A stretch of 64,000 nucleotides of DNA, from contig NZ_CP007034.1 of assembly GCF_000512915.1 (NCBI RefSeq), positions 2,046,001 through 2,110,000 on the forward strand, in the 5' to 3' direction. The notes below the pieces were generated by a model. That model worked only from the letters and a program-made list of their open reading frames with translations. It was not told where the DNA came from and did no database searches. Below, piece after piece: positions 43,080-51,929 of this stretch; position 1 is the stretch's first letter, and the number at the start of each line of letters is the position of its first letter. The stretch is from Barnesiella viscericola DSM 18177 (lineage in GTDB: Bacteria > Bacteroidota > Bacteroidia > Bacteroidales > Barnesiellaceae). Made by a program: the position numbers and the translations under genes.

Positions 43080-44525
43080 CTATTTCGCCACGGGTTGAAG
43101 CCCCATAGCGGCAGCCGTCTCGAGCATGAACTGACGGGCGGGCTCGTGCTCGTTGGGAATCTTCCCGTCGAGAATTGCCTCTTTGATGGCCGACAGGATT
43201 TCACCCACTGGTCGCGAGGGGGGAAGCCCGAAAGTCTCCATGATTTCTTCACCGCGTATGGGCAGCTTCATGTTGCGAATGCTGTCCTTCTCTTCGATTT
43301 CGCGCAGTTTGGTACGCACAAGTTCAAAGTTGTCGAGGAACCGTTTCACCTTCTCGCGGTTCTTCGAGGTGATGTCCGACTCGCAGAGTATCATCAGGTC
43401 GTCGATGTCGTCGCCTGCGTCGAAGAGCAACCGGCGCACGGCCGAGTCGGTAACCACCTCTTCGGCCAGCACGATGGGACGCATGTGCAGCCCCACCAGC
43501 TTCTGCACATATTTCATTTTGTCGTTGAGCGGCAACTTCATGCGGCGGAAGATACCGGGAATCATCTTCTCGCCCACGTAGTTGTGGTTGTGGAAGGTCC
43601 ACCCCAGCCGGGCATCGTAGCGTTTGGTGCGGGGCTTGCCGATGTCGTGCAGCAGGGCAGCCCACCGCAGCCATTCGTTCTGACTGCGCAACGCCACATT
43701 GTCGAGCACGGCGAGCGTGTGGTAGAAGTTGTCCTTGTGACCGCGTCCCTCGACGGTTTCCACCCCTTTGAGCGCCGACAGCTCGGGGAAGATGAGGGGC
43801 AGCAGTTTGCACTCGTCGAGCAAGATGAAGCCCTTCGACGGAATGTCGGAGCGCATGATTTTGCCCAGTTCGTCGATGATGCGCTCTTTCGAGATAATCT
43901 CGATACGCGAGCAGTTACGCTCGATGGCGGCAAAGGTCTCGGGCTCGATTTGGAAGTTGAGTTGCGTGGCAAACCGTATGGCCCGCATCATGCGCAGGGG
44001 GTCGTCGCTGAATGTGACGTCGGGGTCGAGCGGGGTGCGAATGATGCCCCGTTCCAGGTCGGCCATACCCCCGAAGGGGTCGACCAGTTCGCCCCACCGG
44101 TCGTGGTTCAGACACAAGGCCAGGGCGTTGATGGTAAAGTCGCGCCGGTTCTGGTCGTCCTGCAAGGTACCGTCCTCGACCACCGGCTTGCGCGAGTCGT
44201 GACTGTACGACTCTTTGCGGGCGCCCACGAACTCGATTTCCAGATGCTCGTCCCGGCGGTTGTATTTTACCTGGGCCGTACCGAAATTGCGGAAGGTCGA
44301 CAGGTGGGCCCGCTTGCCCAGCCGGGCGGCCAGCGCCTCGGCCAGCTCGATGCCGCTGCCCAGCGTGACGATGTCGATATCTTTGGAGGGGCGGTGCAGA
44401 AAGATGTCGCGCACATAGCCTCCGATGACGAAGCAGGGACGGTTCATCGCGTCGGCTACTTCGCCGATGAGCCGGAATATGGGTTGGTCCAGATGGTCGA
44501 GTATAAGCTGATTGTCGGCTTGCAT
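43080..44525 (-). CDS. cca: CCA tRNA nucleotidyltransferase with HD domain
   Basis: A 481-residue class II CCA-adding enzyme that completes tRNA 3' ends. Nucleotidyltransferase motif GGYVRDIFLHRPSKDIDIV lies near residue 35-53, the RRDFTINALAL motif near 130, RIxRA-like RMMRAIRFATQLNF near 175, and a C-terminal HD domain (LLHDIGKPRTK). The tRNA gene in this window lacks an encoded CCA. A longer opening to 44570 exists, but a promoter element at 44548-44576 (TTG, 20 bases, TACTTTTA) lies inside it, so the start at 44525 is preferred. Confidence 0.93.
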   Translation of the reverse strand: MQADNQLILDHLDQPIFRLIGEVADAMNRPCFVIGGYVRDIFLHRPSKDIDIVTLGSGIELAEALAARLGKRAHLSTFRNFGTAQVKYNRRDEHLEIEFVGARKESYSHDSRKPVVEDGTLQDDQNRRDFTINALALCLNHDRWGELVDPFGGMADLERGIIRTPLDPDVTFSDDPLRMMRAIRFATQLNFQIEPETFAAIERNCSRIEIISKERIIDELGKIMRSDIPSKGFILLDECKLLPLIFPELSALKGVETVEGRGHKDNFYHTLAVLDNVALRSQNEWLRWAALLHDIGKPRTKRYDARLGWTFHNHNYVGEKMIPGIFRRMKLPLNDKMKYVQKLVGLHMRPIVLAEEVVTDSAVRRLLFDAGDDIDDLMILCESDITSKNREKVKRFLDNFELVRTKLREIEEKDSIRNMKLPIRGEEIMETFGLPPSRPVGEILSAIKEAILDGKIPNEHEPARQFMLETAAAMGLQPVAK

Positions 44526-44591
44526 AGCAATGGGATTGAATGAGGTGTAAAAGTACGACTTTTTTGCCATTGCGGCAAGAGCCGTCGGCGA

Positions 44592-47387
44592 CTAATACCA
44601 GTCGAGGCTGTTGTAGGAGTTGCCGTGTTTGTCGTATTTGAGGTCTTGCAACAGCGACGATTTCACGCTGATGTGGAAATTGTACGACTTGTAGGGACCC
44701 ACCGGCACAAAACTGGCACTCATCGACCAGCAGTGCATGTCGCGGGTGACGTTGCAGTTCATGTAGGCAATCTTCTTGGCATTGAAATCGTAGCTGGCCG
44801 AGAAGTTGAACGACCAGTTTTTCGTGAGGTTGATGTTGCCCGAGAGGCTGAGGTTCTGGGTGAACCGGCCGTTATACTCCATCTTCTTTTTGTTGAATGT
44901 GCCGTACCCATAGTTGACCGAGTAGTTGATGGAGAGGCTCCACGGGATTTCCCAGATGGAGTAACCGTCGGGGCCGAACTGTACATCGGAGTCGCCGGGT
45001 GCCTCCTCTTCCTCGTCGCCCGAATTGGGATCGGTCGGCAGTGCGTTGGGCTGTTGCCTCTGTTGCTGCGTGTTCTTGGAATCGGAGTCTTTATCTTTCT
45101 TCTTGAAGGTGTCGTTGTTGAAGGTATAAGAGAACGAGGTGCCCGTGCTCGACAACCGACCGATCCCCTTGCCCACGGTCCAGCGAGGTTTGTTCACCCG
45201 CACGGGGTTTCCGTATCGGTCGAGCTGGTAGGTATAGGTATCCCACACGGCACTCATCTGCAAGTTGAAATTCTTGGTCAGCTTGATGAGAATCGAGGTA
45301 TTCAGGTTGCTCCATTTCATGGAGTCGGCCGCCATGTTGTAGCTCATGTTGGCCGAGAGGTTCTCGATGAGCGAAATCTTGCGCACGCCGGTCGAGTCGC
45401 GGTCCGACTTGACCTTCATCTCCAAGTTGTTCGACACGGCAAACGACACGGTTCCCTGCCGGCCCTGCGACACCGTACCATACACGCCGTTCGAGAAGGG
45501 CGAGTATTTGGTCGTCACCGTCTCGCCATATTCGTTGACATAGGAGTAGGAATCCCAGAATCCATACCGGGGTGCACTGAAATCGGGCGCGGCACTGAAC
45601 GATATCGTGGGGGTGAAGATGTGGCGAATGGCCTGCACCTTGTCGCCGAATATCTTCCACGGGGTGTAGAAACCGTAGAGCTTGGTGTCGGCACTCAACG
45701 AACCGTAGTAGTTGTACACGTTGTAGAAGCCGTAGACCGTATCGCGCACGACGCGCGCCTGTTGCGTGTCCCAATCCTGCATCACCTTGTTGGAGTACAT
45801 GCGGTCGGTAAAGTTGAAGCTGGCGGTGAGGTTCAAGTATTTGAACAGGTTGAAGGTGGCCGAGATGGGTATGTTGTGATACATGCCGTTGCGCCAGTCC
45901 TTGATGAGGTTCGATTTGAGAATCTGGTCCTGCTTGGTGAGAATCGAGTTCTGGAAGCGTCCGCTGTACGACAGCTGTATCCGTTCGTACCATCGCTCGT
46001 TACCCACCACCGTTTTCCGCTTGAAGGGATAGACCTGCCCCATCGATATGGTGAGGTTGGGGAACGACACGTTCAACGTGGAGTCCTGGGTGCGCTGGGT
46101 GACGTTGGCCGTGGCCGAGAAGCTCCACGGCGAGTTGGGCACGCGGTAGGTCATGTTGACCGTCGAACTCTTGGTGTTCTCGGTGAAGGCGTTGGCGTTG
46201 TAGTAGCTGTTCAGGTCGTTGCGGGTGTATCCGCTGGTGGTATAGTTCACGCTGGCCGAGAGCGACATGTTGGGGTTGTTCTTGGTATCCTGGGTGTGAG
46301 TCCATGCGACTTTGAAGTTTTTCATCTTGGAGTAGTCGGGCAACCCCTTGTCGCCCGTAATGGTGGTGATGAAACTCAAATCGACGTTACCCGAGTATTT
46401 GTACCGCTTGATGTAGGCCGACCGGGCGTTGACACCCCACGACCCCTTGGTGTAGATTTCGCCGGTGAGGGCCAGGTCGACATAGTCGTTGATGGCAAAG
46501 TAGTAACCGCCGTCGCGCAGGTAGTAGCCCCGTTCCAACTCGTCGCCGAAGGTGGGCATGATGATACCCGACGAATATTTCTCGGTGAAGGGGAAGAAGC
46601 CGAAGGGTATGGCCAGCGGCAGGGGCACGTCGGCCAGCACCATGTAGGCGGGTCCCGTGACGATGTTTTTCTTGGGACGCACCTTGGCCTGTGTCAGTTG
46701 CAGGTAGAAGTGCGGGTGCTCGTGGTTGTCGCAGGTGGTGTACTTGCCGTCCTTCATGTAGAACTCGTCGTTGTCCATCTTCTTGGTCTGGCCGCCGGTC
46801 AGATAGCCTTCGCCCTGCTGGGTCACGATGTTGGTGATGTAGCCCTTCTTGGTCTTGAAGTTGTAGTGCATGGTCTCCGACTCGTACTCGCCGCTCTTGT
46901 CCTTGAATACGGGGCGTCCCACGATGTCGCCCACCGTATCGGGACGGCCTACGGCGTAGACCTGGCTGCTGTCCATGTTCATCTCTATCTGGTCGGCATT
47001 CAGCTCCATGCCGTCGAACTGAACGACTCCTTTCCCGTACATGTACACCTCGTTGCCGTTGGTAAAGACAATCGAGTCGTTGGCCTGGTAGTCGACCACC
47101 GAGGTGAGCCCGTTCTTTTTCTTTTTGGGTACCGAGTCGGTGGCCAGTGAATCGTTCGAGAGCGAATCGGCCGCAAGGGAGTCGACACCGGTACTGTCGG
47201 GCAGAGCCGGCACTGCAAGCGGCAAGGCGGTTGCCGAGCTGTCGTTTGCGGGGGTAGAATCGGCCGATGTCGCCGCAGAATATGACGGGTGCCTGTCTTG
47301 TGCAATGAGCGACACAAACAGGGAAGAGAATAGAAGCGATAAAAGTATGGCGTATTTTTTACTCTCTTTTGACATCGGGGTGTCCAT
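44592..47387 (-). CDS. lptD: LPS assembly outer membrane protein LptD homologue
   Basis: A 931-residue protein with a signal peptide, a low-complexity Ser/Asp/Ala-rich stretch (about 40-90), an OstA/LptA-like jellyroll (YMYGKGVVQFDGMELNADQI, SGEYESETMHYNFKTKKGYI) and a long beta-barrel domain from about residue 200. LptD forms the outer membrane channel that inserts LPS. The extra-long C-terminal barrel with a Gln/Asp-rich loop (near 800) is usual for Bacteroidota. Starts at 47387 or 47375 are both possible. No disulfide-type Cys pattern as in E. coli is seen. Confidence 0.9.
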   Translation of the reverse strand: MDTPMSKESKKYAILLSLLFSSLFVSLIAQDRHPSYSAATSADSTPANDSSATALPLAVPALPDSTGVDSLAADSLSNDSLATDSVPKKKKNGLTSVVDYQANDSIVFTNGNEVYMYGKGVVQFDGMELNADQIEMNMDSSQVYAVGRPDTVGDIVGRPVFKDKSGEYESETMHYNFKTKKGYITNIVTQQGEGYLTGGQTKKMDNDEFYMKDGKYTTCDNHEHPHFYLQLTQAKVRPKKNIVTGPAYMVLADVPLPLAIPFGFFPFTEKYSSGIIMPTFGDELERGYYLRDGGYYFAINDYVDLALTGEIYTKGSWGVNARSAYIKRYKYSGNVDLSFITTITGDKGLPDYSKMKNFKVAWTHTQDTKNNPNMSLSASVNYTTSGYTRNDLNSYYNANAFTENTKSSTVNMTYRVPNSPWSFSATANVTQRTQDSTLNVSFPNLTISMGQVYPFKRKTVVGNERWYERIQLSYSGRFQNSILTKQDQILKSNLIKDWRNGMYHNIPISATFNLFKYLNLTASFNFTDRMYSNKVMQDWDTQQARVVRDTVYGFYNVYNYYGSLSADTKLYGFYTPWKIFGDKVQAIRHIFTPTISFSAAPDFSAPRYGFWDSYSYVNEYGETVTTKYSPFSNGVYGTVSQGRQGTVSFAVSNNLEMKVKSDRDSTGVRKISLIENLSANMSYNMAADSMKWSNLNTSILIKLTKNFNLQMSAVWDTYTYQLDRYGNPVRVNKPRWTVGKGIGRLSSTGTSFSYTFNNDTFKKKDKDSDSKNTQQQRQQPNALPTDPNSGDEEEEAPGDSDVQFGPDGYSIWEIPWSLSINYSVNYGYGTFNKKKMEYNGRFTQNLSLSGNINLTKNWSFNFSASYDFNAKKIAYMNCNVTRDMHCWSMSASFVPVGPYKSYNFHISVKSSLLQDLKYDKHGNSYNSLDWY

Positions 47388-47401
47388 CTGTAATCAAAGC
47401 G

Positions 47402-47409
47402 CAAAAATA
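47402..47409 (-). promoter_or_regulatory. Candidate -7 element of lptD
   Basis: Minus-strand TATTTTTG, 14 bases before the first possible ATG. The short distance favours the inner Met (47375). Confidence 0.45.
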
Positions 47410-47504
47410 CACATTTTCTACGACTTATCGGCCTTTGGACTTTATTTAATATATTTTATTCTCTGTTGGGACAGACTTGACCGAATCGATTGAGCCTCGG
47501 CCGG

Positions 47505-48041
47505 TTAGAGAAACAGCTTGGCCATTTCGTCGAACCGCCGCAACGAATCTTCGCTATACCGGGCCACGCTTTGGCGCACTTTGTCGAGGGGTTTCTCCCG
47601 ATCGGGGTTCGACTTGGAGTAGAATTTGTCGGCCAGGCACACGAGCTTCTCTTCGAGCGTGACCGGGCAGAGGTCGCGATGCGGCAGGGGCAGATTCTGG
47701 GCGATGATGTCGTCGACGGTGAGTCCCGTGCCGGTGTGACGTTCGCACACGAGAGCGTGCCGGGGATAGCCGTCGGCCCGCATCAGTTCGGCCCCCAGTA
47801 TGCCGTGGCAGATGTAAGGCTTGTCGCCCATGCAGTAAATCGAAGGGGCGTGAGTGAGGAATACGCCGATGTCGTGGAGCATGGCGGCTTCGTAGACAAA
47901 GTCGAGATCGAGGTTAAGTTCGGGGTGGGCCTTGGCCAGTTGCAGGGCCTTCTCGGCTACCAGCCGACTGTGCGACCACACGCTTTGGTAGAGTGGGGTG
48001 CCCGGTTGGTAGTATTTGTTGAAAACAGCTTGAACGTCCAT
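47505..48041 (-). CDS. HD-domain phosphohydrolase-like protein
   Basis: A 178-residue HDIG-type protein. Metal ligands are in SHSRLVAEKALQLA, AAMLHDIGVFLTHAP and the later ERHTGTGLTVDDI, then LVCLADKFYSKS. Members hydrolyse phosphate esters of nucleotides or act as nucleotidases; substrate unknown. A longer opening extends into ilvE but the Met at 48041 gives the family N-terminus. It lies downstream of ilvE, separated by a hairpin. Confidence 0.85.
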   Translation of the reverse strand: MDVQAVFNKYYQPGTPLYQSVWSHSRLVAEKALQLAKAHPELNLDLDFVYEAAMLHDIGVFLTHAPSIYCMGDKPYICHGILGAELMRADGYPRHALVCERHTGTGLTVDDIIAQNLPLPHRDLCPVTLEEKLVCLADKFYSKSNPDREKPLDKVRQSVARYSEDSLRRFDEMAKLFL

Positions 48042-48064
48042 GACTGTGAAATAGGTTGATAAAG

Positions 48065-48098
48065 CGGCAGCCCGAAGCGCATTGCTCTCGGGCTGCCG
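48065..48098 (-). terminator. Hairpin between ilvE and the HD gene
   Basis: Perfect 11-bp stem CGGCAGCCCGA (48065-48075) with TCGGGCTGCCG (48088-48098), followed on the minus strand by CTTTATC. Probable terminator or attenuator after ilvE. Confidence 0.6.
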
Positions 48099-48118
48099 GA
48101 TATGGGGGTGATTGTCGA

Positions 48119-49138
48119 TTACTCTACGATGGTAACCCAGTGGTGCGTATCGGGCTCGTCGCCATATTGAATGGCGCGCAGCTTGTGATAGAGTTTTTCG
48201 CAGATGGGACCGGGTTTGCCGTCTTTCGAGAATACATACGACTTGTTTTCGTCGAGATCGTCGATGCGGGCGATGGGGCTGATTACGGCAGCCGTACCGC
48301 AGGCTCCGGCTTCGTCGAACGTGGCAAGTTCCTCCTCGGGTACCTGACGCACCTCGACGGTCATGCCCATGTCTTCGGCCAGTTGCATGAGGCTCTTGTT
48401 GGTAATCGAGGGGAGAATCGAGGTCGATTTGGGGGTGATGTAGCTGTTGCCCCGGATTCCGAAGAAGTTGGCCGGGCCGCATTCGTCGATATATTTCTTC
48501 TCCTTGGCATCGAGATAGAGCACGGCCGAGTAGCCCATGGCATGAGCCTTCTCGCCCGAAACCAGGCTGGCGGCATAGTTACCACCCACTTTGTAGCGGC
48601 CGGTGCCGAGCGGTGCGGCGCGGTCGTACTGGCGCAGGATAACCATGGGAGTAGGTTTGAAACCCTCCTTGAAGTACGGGCCTACCGGCGAAACGAAGAC
48701 AATGAAGAGGTATTCCTTGGCCGGTTTTACACCTACCTGAGCCGATGTGCCGATGAGCAGCGGGCGAATGTAGAGCGAAGCGCCGCTCTCGTAGGGAGGT
48801 ACGAAGCGTTCGTTTTTCTTGACCACCGTCAAGATGGCTTCGTTAAATTTCTCGGTGGGCAACTCGGGCATCATGATACCACGGCACGAGCTTTGCAGAC
48901 GGGCGGCGTTCTCGTCCATGCGGAAGATGCGAATCTTTCCGTCCTTTCCCCGGAAGGCTTTCATACCCTCGAAAGCCTCTTGTCCGTAGTGCAGGCAGGT
49001 GGCTGCCATGTGTATTTCAAATGTTTGTGAACTGGTAACCGTGATGTCGCCCCATTTTCCGTCTTTGTAGGTGCATCGTACATTGTAGTCGGTGGGCATA
49101 TAGCCGAACGACAGGTTTGACCAATCGATACTTTCCAT
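48119..49138 (-). CDS. ilvE: Branched-chain amino acid aminotransferase
   Basis: A 339-residue fold-type IV PLP enzyme interconverting Leu, Ile, Val and their 2-oxo acids. The PLP lysine is in GRYKVGGNYAAS near residue 183; CGPANFFGI and GTAAVISPI-like loops bind the cofactor phosphate. Length matches the longer BCAT type (about 340-360). It has its own promoter and is followed by a hairpin. Confidence 0.96.
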   Translation of the reverse strand: MESIDWSNLSFGYMPTDYNVRCTYKDGKWGDITVTSSQTFEIHMAATCLHYGQEAFEGMKAFRGKDGKIRIFRMDENAARLQSSCRGIMMPELPTEKFNEAILTVVKKNERFVPPYESGASLYIRPLLIGTSAQVGVKPAKEYLFIVFVSPVGPYFKEGFKPTPMVILRQYDRAAPLGTGRYKVGGNYAASLVSGEKAHAMGYSAVLYLDAKEKKYIDECGPANFFGIRGNSYITPKSTSILPSITNKSLMQLAEDMGMTVEVRQVPEEELATFDEAGACGTAAVISPIARIDDLDENKSYVFSKDGKPGPICEKLYHKLRAIQYGDEPDTHHWVTIVE

Positions 49139-49172
49139 AATTTCGATGTTTATGTGTTTGACTTTATAAGGA

Positions 49173-49180
49173 CAAAGATA
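49173..49180 (-). promoter_or_regulatory. Candidate -7 element of ilvE
   Basis: Minus-strand TATCTTTG, 35 bases before the ilvE ATG. Confidence 0.45.
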
Positions 49181-49332
49181 GGAATAAAAGCCGAGAATTA
49201 GAAATTTGGGGGCTAATTAGTTTACCGGGAATCTGTGAACCGATGCTCCTGCTGGTGCAGAACCGGTGTTGATGCTCCGACATTTGTCAATGCCGGACGA
49301 TTGCCGCTTTTTGTCGTGAAGGCAGGGTGAGA

Positions 49333-49668
49333 TTACAGGGCGACTTTCTGGGTGCGGCCTTCGATTTTGACCAGGTAGATGCCGCGGGTACCTATCTTGA
49401 TTTCCGACAGGCCGGGATTGAGCGTGCGGTCGGTAACGACCTGCCCCAAGATGGTGTAGATGGTTACCTGTATCTTGCGGGGGGTGCGCACATAGATGTT
49501 GCCCTCTTTGCTCGATACCTCGATTGCCTGCTCGCGGGAGTTGTTGTCGCTGCGGTTGTTGTCGTTGAGAGTCCATACGGCCTGTTCCGCAGAAATCTGT
49601 GCGAAAGTCTGCAGTGCGATGGCTGCACCCAAAGCCAGAGCGAAGAGTATGGCGTATAGCTTTTTCAT
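49333..49668 (-). CDS. Small secreted protein with T9SS-type A sorting tail
   Basis: A 111-residue protein: signal peptide (MKKLYAILFALALGAAIALQ, cleavage after about TFA), then about 45 residues without a recognised fold, then a C-terminal segment that looks like a T9SS type A sorting domain (VTIYTILGQVVTDRTLNPG, IKIGTRGIYLVKIEG, QKVAL). Almost nothing is left as passenger. Such short proteins recur in Bacteroidales; function unknown. A longer opening overlaps the DUF4491 gene and is rejected. Confidence 0.75.
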   Translation of the reverse strand: MKKLYAILFALALGAAIALQTFAQISAEQAVWTLNDNNRSDNNSREQAIEVSSKEGNIYVRTPRKIQVTIYTILGQVVTDRTLNPGLSEIKIGTRGIYLVKIEGRTQKVAL

Positions 49669-49690
49669 ATCGGCAACAATATATCTACGG

Positions 49691-49698
49691 CAAAGATA
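49691..49698 (-). promoter_or_regulatory. Candidate -7 element of the sorting-tail protein gene
   Basis: Minus-strand TATCTTTG, 23 bases before the ATG at 49668. Confidence 0.45.
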
Positions 49699-49753
49699 AC
49701 CTTTTTTTGTCGTATTGGTATACGGGAGTCCGTTAAATGTGGCTTTTGGGCGC

Positions 49754-50065
49754 TTAAAATTTGTAGGTGCGCCGGGGATTTTTGGGGAACCACCCCTTTT
49801 GCACCCGCTTTTCCTGGTCGAAGAGCTCTTTGATGGTCCAGAACGAGGAGAAGGCAAACACGCCGGCCAGTGACGAAAGCATCACATTTTCGAGCCATAG
49901 CGAGGCGGCGATTCCGCCCAGCCCGAGCAGCAGGAAAATCCACCAGCAGCGGGTGCCCCAGTAGTACTCGGCTTTGATGACGACCGGGTGAAACAGCCCG
50001 ATGATGAGGAAGGTGCAGACCCCGATAACAAGTCCTTGCAGATGATAGTCAAGAATGAAATCCAT
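49754..50065 (-). CDS. DUF4491 small membrane protein
   Basis: A 103-residue protein with three hydrophobic helices: LQGLVIGVCTFLIIGLFHPV, CWWIFLLLGLGGIAASLWL, and SSLAGVFAFSSFWTIKEL, followed by a cytoplasmic tail GWFPKNPRRTYKF. It matches DUF4491, common in Bacteroidota and other anaerobes, function unknown. Start MDFILDYHLQG is chosen; the earlier Met would add 13 unlikely residues. Confidence 0.88.
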   Translation of the reverse strand: MDFILDYHLQGLVIGVCTFLIIGLFHPVVIKAEYYWGTRCWWIFLLLGLGGIAASLWLENVMLSSLAGVFAFSSFWTIKELFDQEKRVQKGWFPKNPRRTYKF

Positions 50066-50209
50066 AACGAAACAGTAAAGAGTAATGGTCGATGATTGTG
50101 CCACGCGATACCTCTCGTCGGGAGTAGGCTTCGAGGAGACGTGGCCTGCAAAAATAAAAATTCCCGTCGAAAGTAAAACTCTTCAACGGGAACTTAGTTC
50201 GCTCGAAAA

Positions 50210-50860
50210 TTATATTTCTTTGAAACAGCTACGGGGGGCCTGGCATACCGGGCATTTGAAATCGTCGGTCAATTCGCCTTCGTGAATGTAGCCGCACACC
50301 TCGCACACATACCGCTTGGTGCTTTGGGGACGGGGTGTTTCAGGGGTATTGGGCGTTTCCGGCTCGGCCACATAGGTGGGGGCGTTCTTGGGAGCCCGTC
50401 CCTTGATCACCTGGTGATAGTAGGCATAGGTCATGGGAGTGCCGTCGTCGGGCAGGGTGTCGATGACCCGGGCGAAGAATACGTCGTGGGTCTCGTTGTC
50501 GGCCACATGCAGCAGTTCGCAGATGATGTGTCCGGCAAATTTCCCTTTCAGCACCGGGGTGTCGTGTTGCCACGAGTAGTCGCGTCCCTCGTATTTGTTG
50601 CGATCGCGTCCGCACTGGAAGCCGAAGGTGGTGATGAGGCTTGCGTCGCTCTCCTCGGCCAGAATGGCCAGGCTGAACCGGCGGTGCCGCAAGATGGCAT
50701 CGTGGGTGTAGTTGTTCTTGTTCATCGAGATGGCCACGATGGGATTCTCGCTGGTCACCTGGAAACAGGTGTTGATGATGCAGCCCGTGGGGCGTCCGTT
50801 ATCGCTGGTCCCTACTACGTAGAGGCCGTAAGTGATTTGTCGTAAGGCGTTTATATCCAT
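50210..50860 (-). CDS. Flavin reductase-rubredoxin fusion protein
   Basis: A 216-residue two-domain protein. Residues 1-160 form a flavin reductase-like FMN-binding domain (LYVVGTSDNGRPTGCIINTC, FGFQCGRDRNKYEG, YAYYHQVIKG). After a Pro/Thr-rich linker, residues about 175-216 form a rubredoxin (YVCEVCGYIHEGE, FKCPVCQAPRS) with all four Cys. Such high-molecular-weight rubredoxins shuttle electrons to peroxide- or oxygen-reducing proteins in anaerobes. The rubrerythrin gene lies just upstream on the same strand, an electron-acceptor candidate, though a hairpin separates them. Confidence 0.93.
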   Translation of the reverse strand: MDINALRQITYGLYVVGTSDNGRPTGCIINTCFQVTSENPIVAISMNKNNYTHDAILRHRRFSLAILAEESDASLITTFGFQCGRDRNKYEGRDYSWQHDTPVLKGKFAGHIICELLHVADNETHDVFFARVIDTLPDDGTPMTYAYYHQVIKGRAPKNAPTYVAEPETPNTPETPRPQSTKRYVCEVCGYIHEGELTDDFKCPVCQAPRSCFKEI

Positions 50861-50880
50861 ATCGGTACAGGGTGAACGAA

Positions 50881-50920
50881 ACCCCTGTCGGTCGGCTCTG
50901 CCGGAGCCACTGACAGGGGT
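50881..50920 (-). terminator. Terminator of the rubrerythrin gene
   Basis: ACCCCTGTC (50881-50889) pairs with GACAGGGGT (50912-50920), with an inner GGCTC/GAGCC stem; TTTCGTT follows on the minus strand. Partial readthrough to the fusion gene is possible. Confidence 0.7.
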
Positions 50921-50931
50921 CGGGGCGATTA

Positions 50932-51507
50932 TTAGTAGTTGTTCTTTTTCCGTTCAAAGTAGGCACGCGGGTGAGCGCAGGCCGGGCATTGTTCGGGGGC
51001 ATTCTTGCCGCGGTACACGTATCCGCAGTTGCGGCATTGCCATTCAATCTCTTCGTCGGCCGAGAATACGGTTCCGTTCTCGACATTGGCCAGCAGTTTG
51101 CGATAGCGTTTTTCGTGTTCGGCTTCCACCTTGGCTACATTGCGGAAGGTGAGGGCTACGGCGGGGAATCCCTCTTGTTCGGCTACGTCGGCAAAGTGAG
51201 GATAGAGGTCTACCCACTCTTCGTTTTCACCCTCGGCAGCAGCTTTCAGGTTTTCGGCCGTGGTGCCGATAACTCCGGCGGGGAAGGCAGCCGTAATCTC
51301 GACCATGCCCCCTTCGAGGTATTTGAAGAATTTCTTGGCATGCTCTTTCTCCTGTTCGGCCGTCTCCATGAAGATGGCGCTGATTTGTTCAAAACCCTCT
51401 TTCTTGGCCACGCTGGCAAAGAAGGTGTAGCGGGTGCGGGCTTGTGATTCACCGGCGAACGACTTTAACAGATTCTGTTCGGTCTGAGTTCCTTTGATAC
51501 TTTTCAT
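50932..51507 (-). CDS. rbr: Rubrerythrin
   Basis: A 191-residue peroxidase of anaerobes. The ferritin-like domain carries the diiron ligands ([56 protein letters not shown]), and the C-terminal rubredoxin domain has [10 protein letters not shown] and [11 protein letters not shown]. It reduces hydrogen peroxide in the cytosol. A PerR-like inverted repeat lies in its promoter. Starts further upstream fall beyond the -7 element, so 51507 is used. Confidence 0.97.
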   Translation of the reverse strand: MKSIKGTQTEQNLLKSFAGESQARTRYTFFASVAKKEGFEQISAIFMETAEQEKEHAKKFFKYLEGGMVEITAAFPAGVIGTTAENLKAAAEGENEEWVDLYPHFADVAEQEGFPAVALTFRNVAKVEAEHEKRYRKLLANVENGTVFSADEEIEWQCRNCGYVYRGKNAPEQCPACAHPRAYFERKKNNY

Positions 51508-51558
51508 GACGTTTCGTTTTTGTTGATGTGTTTGGTTTATAGGATTTGATTTCTGGTG

Positions 51559-51582
51559 CAAATGTAATTAGAATAGTTCTAA
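51559..51582 (-). promoter_or_regulatory. rbr promoter with PerR/Fur-like box
   Basis: Minus-strand TACATTTG (51559-51566) is the -7 element. Directly upstream, TTAGAATAGTTCTAA (51568-51582, plus strand) is a 7-1-7 inverted repeat resembling the PerR box TTATAATnATTATAA (three mismatches); a further TTCTAAAATTATTCTA follows. Position in the promoter spacer suits repression relieved by peroxide. Which regulator binds is inferred. Confidence 0.5.
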
Positions 51583-51830
51583 TTCTAAAATTATTCTATA
51601 TAAAAATATTCGATTTTAAGAATATTTTTGAATCGGGGGTAAAGATAGCCTTTTGAGTGAGAGAAACAAATAAAAAACCGAAATAATGTAGGATTACCGA
51701 GGCCGACAAGTAGTCTGCCTTGTTTTTGCCGGTGGGAAGCAGGGAGCCCGGAACTTTTGGCGGAAGTTTGTGGTGGCAAAGGTGATGAGGGGGAGCAAGG
51801 TTCCGTTTGATGAAATGAGAGATGCCCTGT
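51583..51830. other. Intergenic stretch between rbr and the Ibr-like operon
   Basis: The gap between the divergent rbr and GNAT-like genes is 422 bases. Apart from the two promoters described separately, about 250 bases here show no gene, repeat or hairpin that I can support. Confidence 0.5.
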
Positions 51831-51860
51831 TTTGTTTTCGTAAATCTTTTCTTATTTTTG
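51831..51860 (+). promoter_or_regulatory. Promoter of the GNAT-like/IbrA/IbrB operon
   Basis: TTTG 51831-51834 and TATTTTTG 51853-51860, spacing 18 bases, about 70 bases before the ATG at 51930. Confidence 0.5.
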
Positions 51861-51929
51861 TTGAAACTTATAAAGAGTAGGGGGCTCTTTTTCGTAGAGA
51901 GCCCGGTAACTCGAATTAAATGCTCCACC

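Noticed and set aside
44625-47150. An 841-codon plus-strand frame opposite lptD
   Set aside because: Val/His/Gly-rich shadow translation; lptD has clear signal peptide and jellyroll motifs.
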